Of a stretch of 64,000 nucleotides of DNA, positions 28,408-36,339 are shown in pieces. The translations under genes and the position numbers were made by a program. The stretch's first letter is position 1, and each line of letters starts with the position of its first letter. The notes under the pieces are model-generated. The model saw only the letters and a list, made by a program, of their open reading frames with translations. It did not search any database and was not told where the DNA came from. This stretch comes from Flavobacteriaceae bacterium PS02334 (GTDB lineage: Bacteria; Bacteroidota; Bacteroidia; Flavobacteriales; Flavobacteriaceae): positions 496,001-560,000 of the forward strand of contig JASCOH010000003.1 in the NCBI GenBank assembly GCA_029959295.1, written 5' to 3'.

Positions 28408-28983
28408 TTATCTGAACTCTGATCTTGGCAGCATTTCCTTTGCCGTTTCTACCAGCTCCAGGGCTTGAGCGTTACGTAAGAACCGAACGTCAAGTCCGTT
28501 TGGGCCAAGCCGGAAACGGTCCAGTGCATCAGCATCTTTAAAAACACGGTATAACCTTATACACCCTTCGGCATTTTCTATTAAATGCGTTATGTCTGCA
28601 ATACCTTCACTGTCATCATGGTCATGGTAGGCACAGATGAGGTGTACTTCCGGAACAAAAGGTAAATTGTTGACCGTACAATAATGCCCGTAATACTCGG
28701 CCGCCCTTAGCCCGTGGCCCTTATCAAGTCCTTCATCCTCCCGTCTGGAATCGTGAAAAACGGCAGCGAGACACAGTATATCTTTCTCTCTTTCCGTTAA
28801 TCCCATTTTTTCGCTCAGTTTCAGTGCAAGGAAAAGAACCCTGCGGCAGTGCGGTCTGGCATGGAGCGGGCTGTCTTCACGGTTAAAGCTCACTTCATTC
28901 TCCATAAAATCATACCAGTACCTGTATTTATCCGCTATAGAAATATTTTCCGGCAGATCAAGAATAGTTGTCGATGTGTTCAT
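28408..28983 (-). CDS. HD-domain protein (putative phosphohydrolase)
   Basis: A 191-residue cytoplasmic protein with an HD metal-binding set: His41/His45 (HARPHCRRVLF), the His77-Asp78 pair in AAVFHDSRREDEGLDKGHG, a further CAYHDHDD, and a late Asp in RVFKDADALDRFRLG. HD proteins hydrolyse phosphate esters or nucleotides. It is fused head to tail in the operon: its ATG directly follows the stop of the second sirtuin gene with no gap. An NAD+, ADP-ribose or nucleotide substrate would fit its partners but is not shown. Confidence 0.88.
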   Translation of the reverse strand: MNTSTTILDLPENISIADKYRYWYDFMENEVSFNREDSPLHARPHCRRVLFLALKLSEKMGLTEREKDILCLAAVFHDSRREDEGLDKGHGLRAAEYYGHYCTVNNLPFVPEVHLICAYHDHDDSEGIADITHLIENAEGCIRLYRVFKDADALDRFRLGPNGLDVRFLRNAQALELVETAKEMLPRSEFR

Positions 28984-29868
28984 TCAGGAATTTGTTTTAG
29001 CGTTATTCCCATCTTCTTTGTTCCTGTCATTATTCTTCCCTGCAAGGACATTCAGAAATTTCGCAATATTCCCGTCCATTGCAACGGACTGTCCAGCGAT
29101 CTCACTTGGGATATAAATATCGCCCTTGTTGAACGTTACATAGGTTGCATTCGGGTGTTTATAGGTAAAGTCCATGAACGGCTGTTTGATGAGCCTGTTA
29201 CGCATCCCCACACCCAGTTCCAGCAGGACAATTTTTTTGTCCGAAGGAACTTGACAAAAATCCCTGTAAGCTGATGCACTGTCGTTCCATCTGTGGTCTT
29301 TTACAAAATTCCGGTCGGTCTCAATATGCAATACCATCGGTCCGCCGCATTGGGGACAATTGGGTACAAGGTCTTTTGGCACCTTTCCATTTTCCTTCTG
29401 TGCGAACATCTTTATGAGCAGTTCTTCAGCTGGATAAACAGTTTCATGGCAACCTTTGCCGCACTGCATGTCGCAGCAGTTGCCCTCAATTTCAAAGAGT
29501 CTGTCCCTGTCAAACCCTGCGTGGATAAAATGGGCGTCTATATTGGATGTAACAACAAAATAATCCTTTTTTCGGATCAGGGATGTCAGGTTCTGCATAA
29601 CCTCACTCACTGGTCTGACCACGGTAAAATAATTGTACATACTGCTGTAAAAACCCCATCTTTCTTCTGCTGTACGGTAAGGAAAAAAGCAGCCGTTTAT
29701 AATGTTGGGGATCCCAAGCCGATTGCGATAGTACGAAAAATGCTCCCTAAAATCTGCGTTGTCCGCAAAAATATGGATACCGCCGGATATGGAGAGCCCG
29801 TTGCTTGCCCCTATAAGCACCTTATCTGCTTCGCATATCTCCCTGTAAGTTCTTTCTATGCTCTCCAT
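28984..29868 (-). CDS. Sirtuin-family protein B (non-canonical, Glu at catalytic His position)
   Basis: A 294-residue protein of the Sir2/SirTM type. The NAD-binding start is LIGASNGLSISGG, the NID motif is TSNID (107-111), and the zinc site has cysteines in QCGKGC and CPQC. The catalytic-His position of canonical sirtuins (xxHG) is Glu128 in FEIEGN. The canonical GIPDFR-type loop is changed (GIHIFADNADFRE), although an FRE remains. The ending LELGVGMRNRLIKQPF matches the SirTM pattern. Deacetylase activity is doubtful. ADP-ribosyl transfer, as in class M sirtuins, or regulatory use of NAD+ is possible. It shares one base (29868) with its paralogue's stop. Confidence 0.85.
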   Translation of the reverse strand: MESIERTYREICEADKVLIGASNGLSISGGIHIFADNADFREHFSYYRNRLGIPNIINGCFFPYRTAEERWGFYSSMYNYFTVVRPVSEVMQNLTSLIRKKDYFVVTSNIDAHFIHAGFDRDRLFEIEGNCCDMQCGKGCHETVYPAEELLIKMFAQKENGKVPKDLVPNCPQCGGPMVLHIETDRNFVKDHRWNDSASAYRDFCQVPSDKKIVLLELGVGMRNRLIKQPFMDFTYKHPNATYVTFNKGDIYIPSEIAGQSVAMDGNIAKFLNVLAGKNNDRNKEDGNNAKTNS

Positions 29869-30770
29869 TAGTAAATTCTTGATGGTGTAAATACTTCATT
29901 AGGGGCATGCTTTATCATTCCTTCAGTGGATCTGCCCAATAACTGTTTCAAAGTAATGGCAATATCGTCACTGATGGCAATGCTCTTATCAGCTATTTCC
30001 TTCGGCACAATGGCATGCTGCGGATTCAGCGTCGCATAAAATGACCGCGGCCACTGGTAGACCATGTTCATAAAGGGTTCCTTGATGAACATCGGGGTCA
30101 TCATGCCCACTCCAAGTTCCAGAAAGAGGGTATTGCGTCTGGAAAATGTGCGTAGAAAATCATGATAACGATCCATTTCCTTTTGATAATAACTGCCTTG
30201 CAGAAAAGTACGCGAACGTATCCAGGGATCCATTTCCCTGCCGCATTTGGGACAGCGTGGAATCAGGTCATCGGGAAGGGCATCATTTTCTATTTTTTCA
30301 TGCAGCTCATAAACCTGCTCTTTGTTATAGTAGATTTCGTCGTGGCACTTTCTTTTGCACTGCCAATAACGCCAGTCGCCCTGTATGCGGGTAATCCTGT
30401 CTTCATCGAATACGCGAAAAAACTGTGCATCTTGATTGGTCGTGGCTATATAATAGTTCCTGCCATCGAGCAGCTCGGCCAGTTCCCTGTAGGTTTCGCC
30501 TGTTTCACAGTCAAAAATATATTTGGATACCCTGATGAGCATTGCCCAATGTTCTCCCAAAGTATGCTGACGGTCGTACAGTCCGTCAAAGAAATTGTGA
30601 AAACCATATTTTTCCTCCAGTGAACCCGCAATCATGCGAAATACATCATCACATTGATAATAGAACTTGAAACCTGAAGCCGCGGACATTCCCGAAGCTC
30701 CGCCGACAACAATCGCATCGGCATCCTTAATTTTTTTATTAAGGAAATCTATCTGTTCCTCTGTAACCAT
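29868..30770 (-). CDS. Sirtuin-family protein A (class M/SirTM-like, Gln at catalytic His position)
   Basis: A 300-residue protein, close to SirTM enzymes in layout. It has AIVVGGASGMSAASGF (19-34), YIATTNQDAQFF (108-119, NQD for the usual NID), Gln130 in ITRIQGDWRYWQC at the catalytic His position, and zinc cysteines 138, 142, 173 and 176. It ends with LELGVGMMTPMFIKEPF. Known SirTM proteins have Gln there and mono-ADP-ribosylate a lipoylated partner instead of deacylating. No macrodomain, GcvH-like or LplA gene is present here, so target and partner differ or are elsewhere. It is the first gene of the operon after promoter site 2. Confidence 0.88.
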   Translation of the reverse strand: MVTEEQIDFLNKKIKDADAIVVGGASGMSAASGFKFYYQCDDVFRMIAGSLEEKYGFHNFFDGLYDRQHTLGEHWAMLIRVSKYIFDCETGETYRELAELLDGRNYYIATTNQDAQFFRVFDEDRITRIQGDWRYWQCKRKCHDEIYYNKEQVYELHEKIENDALPDDLIPRCPKCGREMDPWIRSRTFLQGSYYQKEMDRYHDFLRTFSRRNTLFLELGVGMMTPMFIKEPFMNMVYQWPRSFYATLNPQHAIVPKEIADKSIAISDDIAITLKQLLGRSTEGMIKHAPNEVFTPSRIY

Positions 30771-30796
30771 AAGATTCTGATAATTAAAAACGGTTA

Positions 30797-30866
30797 CAAA
30801 ATTAGTTTCAGAAGATTATGGAAAGGCTACCAAAACCGATGACATAACTACCATTTTGATAAAAAT
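30797..30866 (-). promoter_or_regulatory. AraC-type promoter site 2 (for sirtuin-sirtuin-HD operon)
   Basis: Read on the minus strand, the distal TGGTA (30853-30849, inside TATCAAAATGGTAGTTAT) is followed by the proximal TGGTA (30832-30828) 21 bp away. After 23 bp comes a perfect -7 box TAATTTTG (30804-30797). The 20-base block ATAACTACCATTTTGATAAA on the plus strand is identical to that at site 1. The leader to the sirtuin ATG (30770) is 26 bases. Confidence 0.8.
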
Positions 30867-30899
30867 TAATGATACTGGTCAGGAAGTGGCTTCCAGGAC

Positions 30900-31790
30900 T
30901 TACACCAGCGCGTGCAAAGTACTTCCGGACTGGTTGTCATGGAGAAACTCACCCGTGGTCATACCTGTCTGTGTTTTGAAAAAACGCATCAGGTGATTAG
31001 GTTCTGAAAAGCTTAGTTCATAGGCAATCTCACTGACGGTGAGCTTTGAATGGATGAGATAGTTCTTGATCTCCAGCAGCAGCCGTTGTTTGAGCAGATG
31101 CGTAGCAGTCACATTAAACTGTTCTTTGACAGCTGTATTGAGGGAAACCCTGCTGATGCCGAGCATTTCCGCATAGTCCTCAACACGCTGCTTTTTTTTG
31201 ATGTGTATTTCGATCAGGTGCTTGAACTGAAAAGCATAGTGGTTGCTGTTGTCCCTTTCCAAATCCAGATGGTTCCTTGTTGCATACTCCCTGTTGAGTT
31301 TCTGAAGGATATAATAGAGCAGCGAACGTACGATGTGTATGCTGTCCGGCTTGGTATGTACCAGTTCCGACTTTATTTCCGTCAGGAGGTTACAGTAGCC
31401 CTGGATAAGCTCGGTATCCACCGCCATTTTCAATGGATAATGAAGCTGGTAGAAATATAACAGCCTGTAGGCAAAAAGTTTATCGGAGAAAAATTCATTG
31501 AGAAAATCTTCCTGAAAAAGAAGTATCGTAAAGAGCTGTTCCTTTTCTTCCTCAAAATGCCATTGACGCTTCTGATGCGGAGAAATAAAAATAAGGCTGT
31601 TATCCGTAAGCTCGATCTGTTGATGGTTCAGTATAAGGCGGCCATGTGCTTTTTTAAAGAATACAATCTCGAAAAAATCGGTATTGAAAGGCACGTTTTT
31701 AAGGTATGTTCCGTTTGCACTTTCCAGATGGATAACGTTCAGAAGGAAGTCGACCCCGCAATCCGTTTTATGAAATTTTAAAGTTTCCAT
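30900..31790 (-). CDS. AraC-family activator of the sirtuin/oxidoreductase locus
   Basis: The start is placed at ATG 31790 (METLKFHKTD; an upstream start at 31823 would give 307 residues); the protein has 296 residues. The N-terminal half is cupin-like (FFKKAHGRLILNHQQIELTDNSLIFISPHQKRQWHF, read in parts) and could bind a small effector. The C-terminal HTH pair has RVEDYAEMLGISRVSLNTAVKEQF and KLTVSEIAYELSFSEPNHLMRFFKTQTGMT. It lies between promoter sites 2 and 3, and its double-HTH fits the 21-bp-spaced boxes, so it is the prime candidate activator. The effector is unknown; oxidative or electrophile stress would suit the targets. Confidence 0.88.
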   Translation of the reverse strand: METLKFHKTDCGVDFLLNVIHLESANGTYLKNVPFNTDFFEIVFFKKAHGRLILNHQQIELTDNSLIFISPHQKRQWHFEEEKEQLFTILLFQEDFLNEFFSDKLFAYRLLYFYQLHYPLKMAVDTELIQGYCNLLTEIKSELVHTKPDSIHIVRSLLYYILQKLNREYATRNHLDLERDNSNHYAFQFKHLIEIHIKKKQRVEDYAEMLGISRVSLNTAVKEQFNVTATHLLKQRLLLEIKNYLIHSKLTVSEIAYELSFSEPNHLMRFFKTQTGMTTGEFLHDNQSGSTLHALV

Positions 31791-31865
31791 AGTCTTTTTC
31801 CGAATTATAAAAATGAACTGCAATTTACAAAAACAGGAAATAAATAAAGGTATTTATAGGGGATA

Positions 31866-31934
31866 TATTTATCAAAATGGTAGTATTAGAACCTTCTTTG
31901 GTATCCACTGAACAGGATATGCTTTCTACCTTTG
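31866..31934 (+). promoter_or_regulatory. AraC-type promoter site 3 (for LLM oxidoreductase)
   Basis: TTTATCAAAATGGTAGT contains TGGTA (31878-31882). A second TGGTA (31899-31903) is 21 bp on, and after 23 bp comes TACCTTTG (31927-31934), a perfect TAnnTTTG -7 box. It lies between the divergent AraC gene and the flavin oxidoreductase gene at 32013, with a leader of 78 bases. Confidence 0.8.
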
Positions 31935-32012
31935 TATTATTATTTTACAAAGATACACCGGTGAGTAACCGGAATAAACAATGATTAAAGACAATAAAAA
32001 AGGCGTATAGAG

Positions 32013-33095
32013 ATGAACAATATCAGTACAATAAAAAAACAGGGAAATGCCCCCGTTCCGCTATCCATACTGGATTGGGCAACGACCGGAAAAGGGTTTT
32101 CCGCGATAGAGGGAATTGAAAAAAGTATCGAAATGGCAAAACTTGCCGACCGCAGGGGATTTGCCCGTTACTGGGTTGCGGAACATCACTCGATGCCTGC
32201 CGTTTCTACCTCATCACCGGCAGTTATGCTCGCCCGTCTGGTCGGCGAGACAAAGCACCTCCGTTTGGGAGCCGGGGGTATGATGCTCCCAAACTTTCCG
32301 CCCCTGGTAATTGCAGAACAGTTTGGTATGTTGGAGGCAATGGCTCCCGGACGGATCGACCTTGGTATAGGCCGTGCACCCGGAACGGATGGTTTTACTG
32401 CAACGGCTATCCGTGGTATGGGAAGCCCCGGAGCGGAGAACTACATGCAGCAGCTTGAAGAGCTGTTCCATTTTCTCGATAACGATTTCCCTGAAGGACA
32501 CCCATATAAGAATAAGGTCTGGGCGGTGCCCGGACCCGGACAGGATGCCCAGAACGGTATTGAACGTTCCATGGAAAGGCCTGCTGTATGGCTGTTGGGA
32601 TCTTCTGGCCATTCTGCAAAAATAGCCGGGAAACTTGGACTGCCCTTTGCTTTTGCCGCACAGCTTTCTCCCGAAAATCTGGAAGGGGCATTTGCGGTCT
32701 ATAGGGATAATTTCCAACCATCGGAAATCCTTGATAAGCCACACACTTTAGCTTGCTTTGCCGTATTTGCTGCCGACACCCAAGAAGAAGCCTTGTTGGA
32801 AACCGAAAGTTATGCACACAGCATGATGCGGATGATGAAAGGACAATCTTACGTAATGCCTTCTCCTTCAGAACTGGCCTCATTTCCATATACGCAACAG
32901 GACAGGTACCTGATGGAAAGCTGGCGGTCTAAAATGATCTATGGCACAGGACAGATGGTTGCTGACGGGTTGAACAGGGGGCAACAGGTATCGGGTGCCG
33001 ATGAGCTGATGCTGGTAAACCTCGGACATTCGCCCGAGAAAATGGTACATTCAGCAAAATTGATTGCCGATGCCTATCAGATGCCGGAGCTGTAG
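32013..33095 (+). CDS. LLM-class flavin-dependent oxidoreductase (luciferase-like monooxygenase)
   Basis: A 360-residue protein of the bacterial luciferase-like fold. Signatures are RRGFARYWVAEHHSMPAVSTSSPAVMLARL (in two pieces), LRLGAGGMMLPNFPPLVIAEQFGMLEAMAPGRIDLGIGRAPG (in parts), which form the flavin and barrel segments. Such enzymes use FMNH2 or F420 and often act as reductases or monooxygenases on unknown small molecules. Its promoter carries the double TGGTA site. As I recall, LLM-type oxidoreductases occur in the wider SirTM operons of some pathogens, which fits this cluster; this needs checking. It is followed 65 bases later by an isochorismatase-type gene. Confidence 0.9.
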   Translation: MNNISTIKKQGNAPVPLSILDWATTGKGFSAIEGIEKSIEMAKLADRRGFARYWVAEHHSMPAVSTSSPAVMLARLVGETKHLRLGAGGMMLPNFPPLVIAEQFGMLEAMAPGRIDLGIGRAPGTDGFTATAIRGMGSPGAENYMQQLEELFHFLDNDFPEGHPYKNKVWAVPGPGQDAQNGIERSMERPAVWLLGSSGHSAKIAGKLGLPFAFAAQLSPENLEGAFAVYRDNFQPSEILDKPHTLACFAVFAADTQEEALLETESYAHSMMRMMKGQSYVMPSPSELASFPYTQQDRYLMESWRSKMIYGTGQMVADGLNRGQQVSGADELMLVNLGHSPEKMVHSAKLIADAYQMPEL

Positions 33096-33160
33096 GCCGC
33101 CTAAAGGTTCCGTTATTAAGTTTACATAGTTATAGTATCTTTAACCCTAATTCTTTAAAT

Positions 33161-33703
33161 ATGAAAATCATAAAGGAAAATTCAACATTACTTGTTATCG
33201 ATATTCAGGAACGGCTGTTTCCAAAGATCATCAACGGGAAAGAAGTGCTGGAAACCGCAATCTGGTCAGTTGACCTTGCTAAAAAAATAGGTATTCCGGT
33301 TTTACTCACAGAACACTTCCCTGAAAAAATTGGGGCAACACCCGAAATTTTACGATCGAAGGTCAGTGAAAAGGATATTGTTTCCAAGACCTATTTTTCG
33401 GCCGTCCGGGAAGGTAACTTGACAAAACATTTCGCCGAAGAGCGTAAGCAGGTAATCGTTGTCGGTACGGAAACGCATATCTGCGTTCTGCAGACCGTAT
33501 TGGATCTGCTGGATGCGGGTTATGAAGTATTTATTGTAGATATGGGTGTTGGTTCCAGAACTGAAAATGACAGAACGCGTGGACTGGAACGGATGCAGCA
33601 GAACGGTGCTGTGGTCATAACAAGGGATATGCTGGTATTCGAATGGCTGGAAAAAGCAGGTACAGACCTATTTAAAGAGGTACTGGAGACATTTATCAAA
33701 TAA
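33161..33703 (+). CDS. Isochorismatase-family hydrolase (copy 2, YcaC-like)
   Basis: A 180-residue cysteine hydrolase: Asp14 (LLVIDIQERLF), Lys76 (DIVSKTYFSAV) and Cys108 (VGTETHICVLQTVLDLL) form the family triad. It resembles YcaC-type proteins more than nicotinamidases, while the paralogue at 27717-28265 differs in its triad context. It probably shares a transcript with the LLM gene and ends at a terminator 35 bases after the stop. The substrate is unknown. Confidence 0.9.
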   Translation: MKIIKENSTLLVIDIQERLFPKIINGKEVLETAIWSVDLAKKIGIPVLLTEHFPEKIGATPEILRSKVSEKDIVSKTYFSAVREGNLTKHFAEERKQVIVVGTETHICVLQTVLDLLDAGYEVFIVDMGVGSRTENDRTRGLERMQQNGAVVITRDMLVFEWLEKAGTDLFKEVLETFIK

Positions 33704-33738
33704 TTTTTTACTCTTCAGGCAGTGGGTATGTATAACAT

Positions 33739-33775
33739 TAAATGCGGGTAATAGTTCCGCATTTAGTTTATATTT
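33739..33775 (+). terminator. Rho-independent terminator after isochorismatase copy 2
   Basis: Arms TAAATGCGG (33739-33747) and CCGCATTTA (33757-33765), loop of 9 bases, followed by GTTTATATTTT. It ends the LLM-isochorismatase transcript and lies ahead of the convergent YtxJ gene. Confidence 0.7.
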
Positions 33776-33923
33776 TCCTTTATCAATCTTCTCAATTCAT
33801 TTACCGGAGACACACCTGTTTTCTAGGGTATCAAACTGTAATACATGAAAAGTGTGTTGTTTTTAGTTCGTACAAAAGACAATATAACAGCTGATTAGCG
33901 AAAAGCGTTTGTTGAAATGCCGA

Positions 33924-34310
33924 TTAAAGAAATCTAACTAGAGAACCGGCATCGATATTCTCGTGGGAAGTTGAAAAAACCACTTTCCCGTTTTTGATGA
34001 CCATGATTTGGGGAGATTGATGTTGAACGTTAAATCTTCTGGCTATTTCATTGGAAATCTCTCTGAAATGAATCAGATCCAGATAATATGCTTCTATTTT
34101 TTCTTTCGGATAATCAAATTCGTTTTCAAAGGAATTTAACACAAAACGGCTGATACTGCAACGGGTACTATGTTTAAAAATTATTATTGTCTTTTGATAA
34201 GAATCCGTAATGATTTCTTGTAGTTGTTGCAGATCGTTTAAGGGAACCCAATCAAAATCTTTTCTGTTCGATGGTTCATCACTGCCAAAGAGTCGTTTAA
34301 AAAAGCTCAT
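33924..34310 (-). CDS. ytxJ: Bacillithiol-system redox protein YtxJ
   Basis: A 128-residue thioredoxin-like protein. The single active Cys51 lies in IIIFKHSTRCSISRFVL, the hallmark of YtxJ, a monothiol bacilliredoxin-type protein. Bacillithiol is used by some Bacteroidota, so this can protect or reduce S-bacillithiolated proteins. It is the last gene of the redox run (methyltransferase, YgaP-type, DUF6132) on the minus strand, with a 155-base gap from the DUF6132 gene. No obvious promoter was found. Confidence 0.88.
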   Translation of the reverse strand: MSFFKRLFGSDEPSNRKDFDWVPLNDLQQLQEIITDSYQKTIIIFKHSTRCSISRFVLNSFENEFDYPKEKIEAYYLDLIHFREISNEIARRFNVQHQSPQIMVIKNGKVVFSTSHENIDAGSLVRFL

Positions 34311-34465
34311 ACGTATATAATTTAAGAATTTTATTGGGGCTGCTTTTTGTAAATTTTTATCTATTTACATCTTAATGAAGCTGGCATAATTACCTATGCA
34401 TTACTTAATTTTTTTAGGAATACAACTGTACCGCAGAGAAATTTAACAGTATAGGTACAGGTTTG

Positions 34466-34693
34466 TCACTGTTTGTTATTCCCTGAAATATCAAATTGTT
34501 TTTTATCTTTTTTAAATATTGAAAATAAAAGTCCCCCCATAACCGCACCATATATAGTACTGTTTAGTGGGTTGGATGTAATGGCACAAGTACCGGAAGT
34601 ACACCCGATGAATTTCCAATATAAATAACCGGCAATGGCCCCGATAAATACACCTGCCATGGTGAGCAGATGTTTTTTAGCGAACTTCTTCAT
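34466..34693 (-). CDS. DUF6132 family small membrane protein (copy A)
   Basis: A 75-residue protein with two hydrophobic segments around residues 11-25 (LLTMAGVFIGAIAGYLYWKF) and 46-60 (YGAVMGGLLFSIF), separated by GCTSGTCAITSNP, the DUF6132 signature with two cysteines. Its function is unknown. The start overlaps the end of the upstream YgaP-like gene by 17 bases, so translation is probably coupled. A second copy of this pair occurs at 39689-40167. Confidence 0.85.
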   Translation of the reverse strand: MKKFAKKHLLTMAGVFIGAIAGYLYWKFIGCTSGTCAITSNPLNSTIYGAVMGGLLFSIFKKDKKQFDISGNNKQ

Positions 34694-34910
34694 ACGTTAT
34701 TTCTTCTGATTTTGTTCCACTTTTCGCAATGGGCGTATTGCATCCGTTTACTCCGCAGCATCCTACGTTCATCAGGGGCATCAGGGCAAACAGAGCGCCC
34801 AGTCCTGCCATCAGCCATTCATTTGCCATAATACCCTGTACCATGACAATAACACCTAATGCCAGCCTAAATACCCGCATAAAATTCCAATTTCTTAAAT
34901 AGTTTTTCAT
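34677..34910 (-). CDS. YgaP-type transmembrane-domain protein (DUF2892-like, copy A)
   Basis: A 77-residue inner-membrane protein with two helices (VFRLALGVIVMVQGIM and LMAGLGALFALMPLMNVGCCG) and a cysteine-rich loop GCCGVNGC. The arrangement is the TM domain of E. coli YgaP, where it is fused to a rhodanese. Here the rhodanese is absent, and copy B at 39925-40167 has a rhodanese gene next to it. The tail ends ITYEEVR, almost the same as copy B. A role in moving sulfur or thiocyanate is an analogy only. Confidence 0.8.
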   Translation of the reverse strand: MKNYLRNWNFMRVFRLALGVIVMVQGIMANEWLMAGLGALFALMPLMNVGCCGVNGCNTPIAKSGTKSEEITYEEVR

Positions 34911-34947
34911 TATTCTACAGTTTGATTAATTTTTGAAGGCTTTGATC

Positions 34948-35514
34948 TTATTTGGCTGCTGTGCCTACTAAACGGATGCCTGACTCATTTTCAAATATAG
35001 CAAAGTCCGTAAATCCTGCTGCTGTAAACAGTTCTTTCCAGCCACGCCTGCTTCCTCCGGAAAAAGGTGTGAAGGAAGACACCAGCTTTGCACCCGGCAT
35101 AAGTACCCTGTGCAGATCTTTTAGTGCTTTGAGAGGGTCATTCCAAAAATGCATGTTGTCCATTGCGAGGGCACCGTTGAAATAACTGTCCTCAAAGGGC
35201 AGATGATCAACCGTCCCTTTTAAGAGCTTTACCAGACCCGTTTCTATACTTATTTCATTACGCTCACCGGCAAGGCGGTGCATGAGTTCCGAAGGGTCGA
35301 TACCGACAACTGATCCATGCGTTACTTTTTTTGCCAGAGTTTCCAGGCCTATTCCCGGACCAAACCCAATTTCAAGAACGCGGTCATTCTGCCCTAGCTC
35401 CAAGAGCTCCACAGCCTGACGGGCCATAGCATCTCCAGAGCCGACCATCGTTGCAGCCCCTTTTTCGCCCCACTTACCTTCGGGTATTACGAACATTCGG
35501 TACATATCCCACAT
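34948..35514 (-). CDS. Class I SAM-dependent methyltransferase
   Basis: A 188-residue methyltransferase: motif I VLEIGFGPGIGLE (about residues 45-57), acidic VVGIDPS after strand 2, and ALAMDNMHFWNDPLKAL, then HRVLMPGAKLVSSF. It resembles UbiE/small-molecule methyltransferases and has no signal peptide. It precedes the YgaP-like gene by 37 bases and follows the DsbA-like gene by 56. The substrate is unknown. Confidence 0.85.
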   Translation of the reverse strand: MWDMYRMFVIPEGKWGEKGAATMVGSGDAMARQAVELLELGQNDRVLEIGFGPGIGLETLAKKVTHGSVVGIDPSELMHRLAGERNEISIETGLVKLLKGTVDHLPFEDSYFNGALAMDNMHFWNDPLKALKDLHRVLMPGAKLVSSFTPFSGGSRRGWKELFTAAGFTDFAIFENESGIRLVGTAAK

Positions 35515-35570
35515 ATTTTATTTTTTTAGGAAGAGCCATTTTGTATTAACGCCGGGTCGTTGAAATACAC

Positions 35571-36278
35571 TTATTCACACTTCCCGTCGATTGTACAGCT
35601 GCTGCCCTGTGTAACTTCCAATTTTATTTCGGGATTGGACTTTCTCCATTCCGCATAGGATTTCGACAGGGTATCCGCAAATGCTTCTGATGGCTGTGCC
35701 CCCGAAACAGCGTATTTCCTGTCAAATACGAAGAAAGGTACTCCGCTGACACCTAAACTCTGCGCTTCCTGAATATCCTGCGTCATCTCATATCTATATT
35801 TTTCGTCGTCAAATATGAGTTTTGTTTCGTTTTCGTCCAATCCGATTTCTTTGCCAAGACGAACCAAGGTGTCTAAATCCGCTATGTCTGCACCCTCTGT
35901 AAAAAAGCCACGGAACAGACGTTCCTCGGCTTCGTTACCCAGCCCTTTGGACTTTGCAAATTGTAGCAGAAGATGGGCTTTTTGCGAATTGACGATAACG
36001 GATCTATCCAGATGATATTCCAGACCGGCCTGTTTAGCCATTTCCGTTACGTTGGTGAGCATTCCCTTGACCTGTTCAGAAGGCATACCTTTTCGCTTTG
36101 TCAGGTATTCCTCATAGCTTTCAGATGCTGTTTCGGGCAAGGATGGGTCTAACTGGAAACTCTTCCAGACTACTTCTACATGATCTTTATCTGCAAACTC
36201 TTCGAGGGCTTTTTCAAAATTCCGTTTTCCGATGTAACAGAACGGACAGATAACATCGCTCCAGATTTCTATTTTCAT
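35571..36278 (-). CDS. DsbA-family oxidoreductase (FrnE-like)
   Basis: A 235-residue thioredoxin-fold protein with CPFC (Cys11, Cys14) right at the N-terminus and a large helical insert (about residues 60-150). The sequence SGVPFFVFDRKYAVSGAQP (about 181-199) holds the cis-proline. It lacks a signal peptide, so, like FrnE, it probably works in the cytoplasm, and a cysteine pair occurs at the C-terminus (SSCTIDGKCE), as in FrnE where it serves extra redox exchange. It lies between thioredoxin and methyltransferase genes. Confidence 0.9.
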   Translation of the reverse strand: MKIEIWSDVICPFCYIGKRNFEKALEEFADKDHVEVVWKSFQLDPSLPETASESYEEYLTKRKGMPSEQVKGMLTNVTEMAKQAGLEYHLDRSVIVNSQKAHLLLQFAKSKGLGNEAEERLFRGFFTEGADIADLDTLVRLGKEIGLDENETKLIFDDEKYRYEMTQDIQEAQSLGVSGVPFFVFDRKYAVSGAQPSEAFADTLSKSYAEWRKSNPEIKLEVTQGSSCTIDGKCE

Positions 36279-36339
36279 TTCAGATTATTCTTTAGTTGAG
36301 ACCTTTGGACAATCAAACCTTTGGATCTCGTTAATTAAA

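Noticed and set aside
34426-34460. CTGTACC / GGTACAG inverted repeat near DUF6132 copy A
   Set aside because: The loop is 21 bases and there is no T-run on either side, so I do not call it a terminator or an operator.
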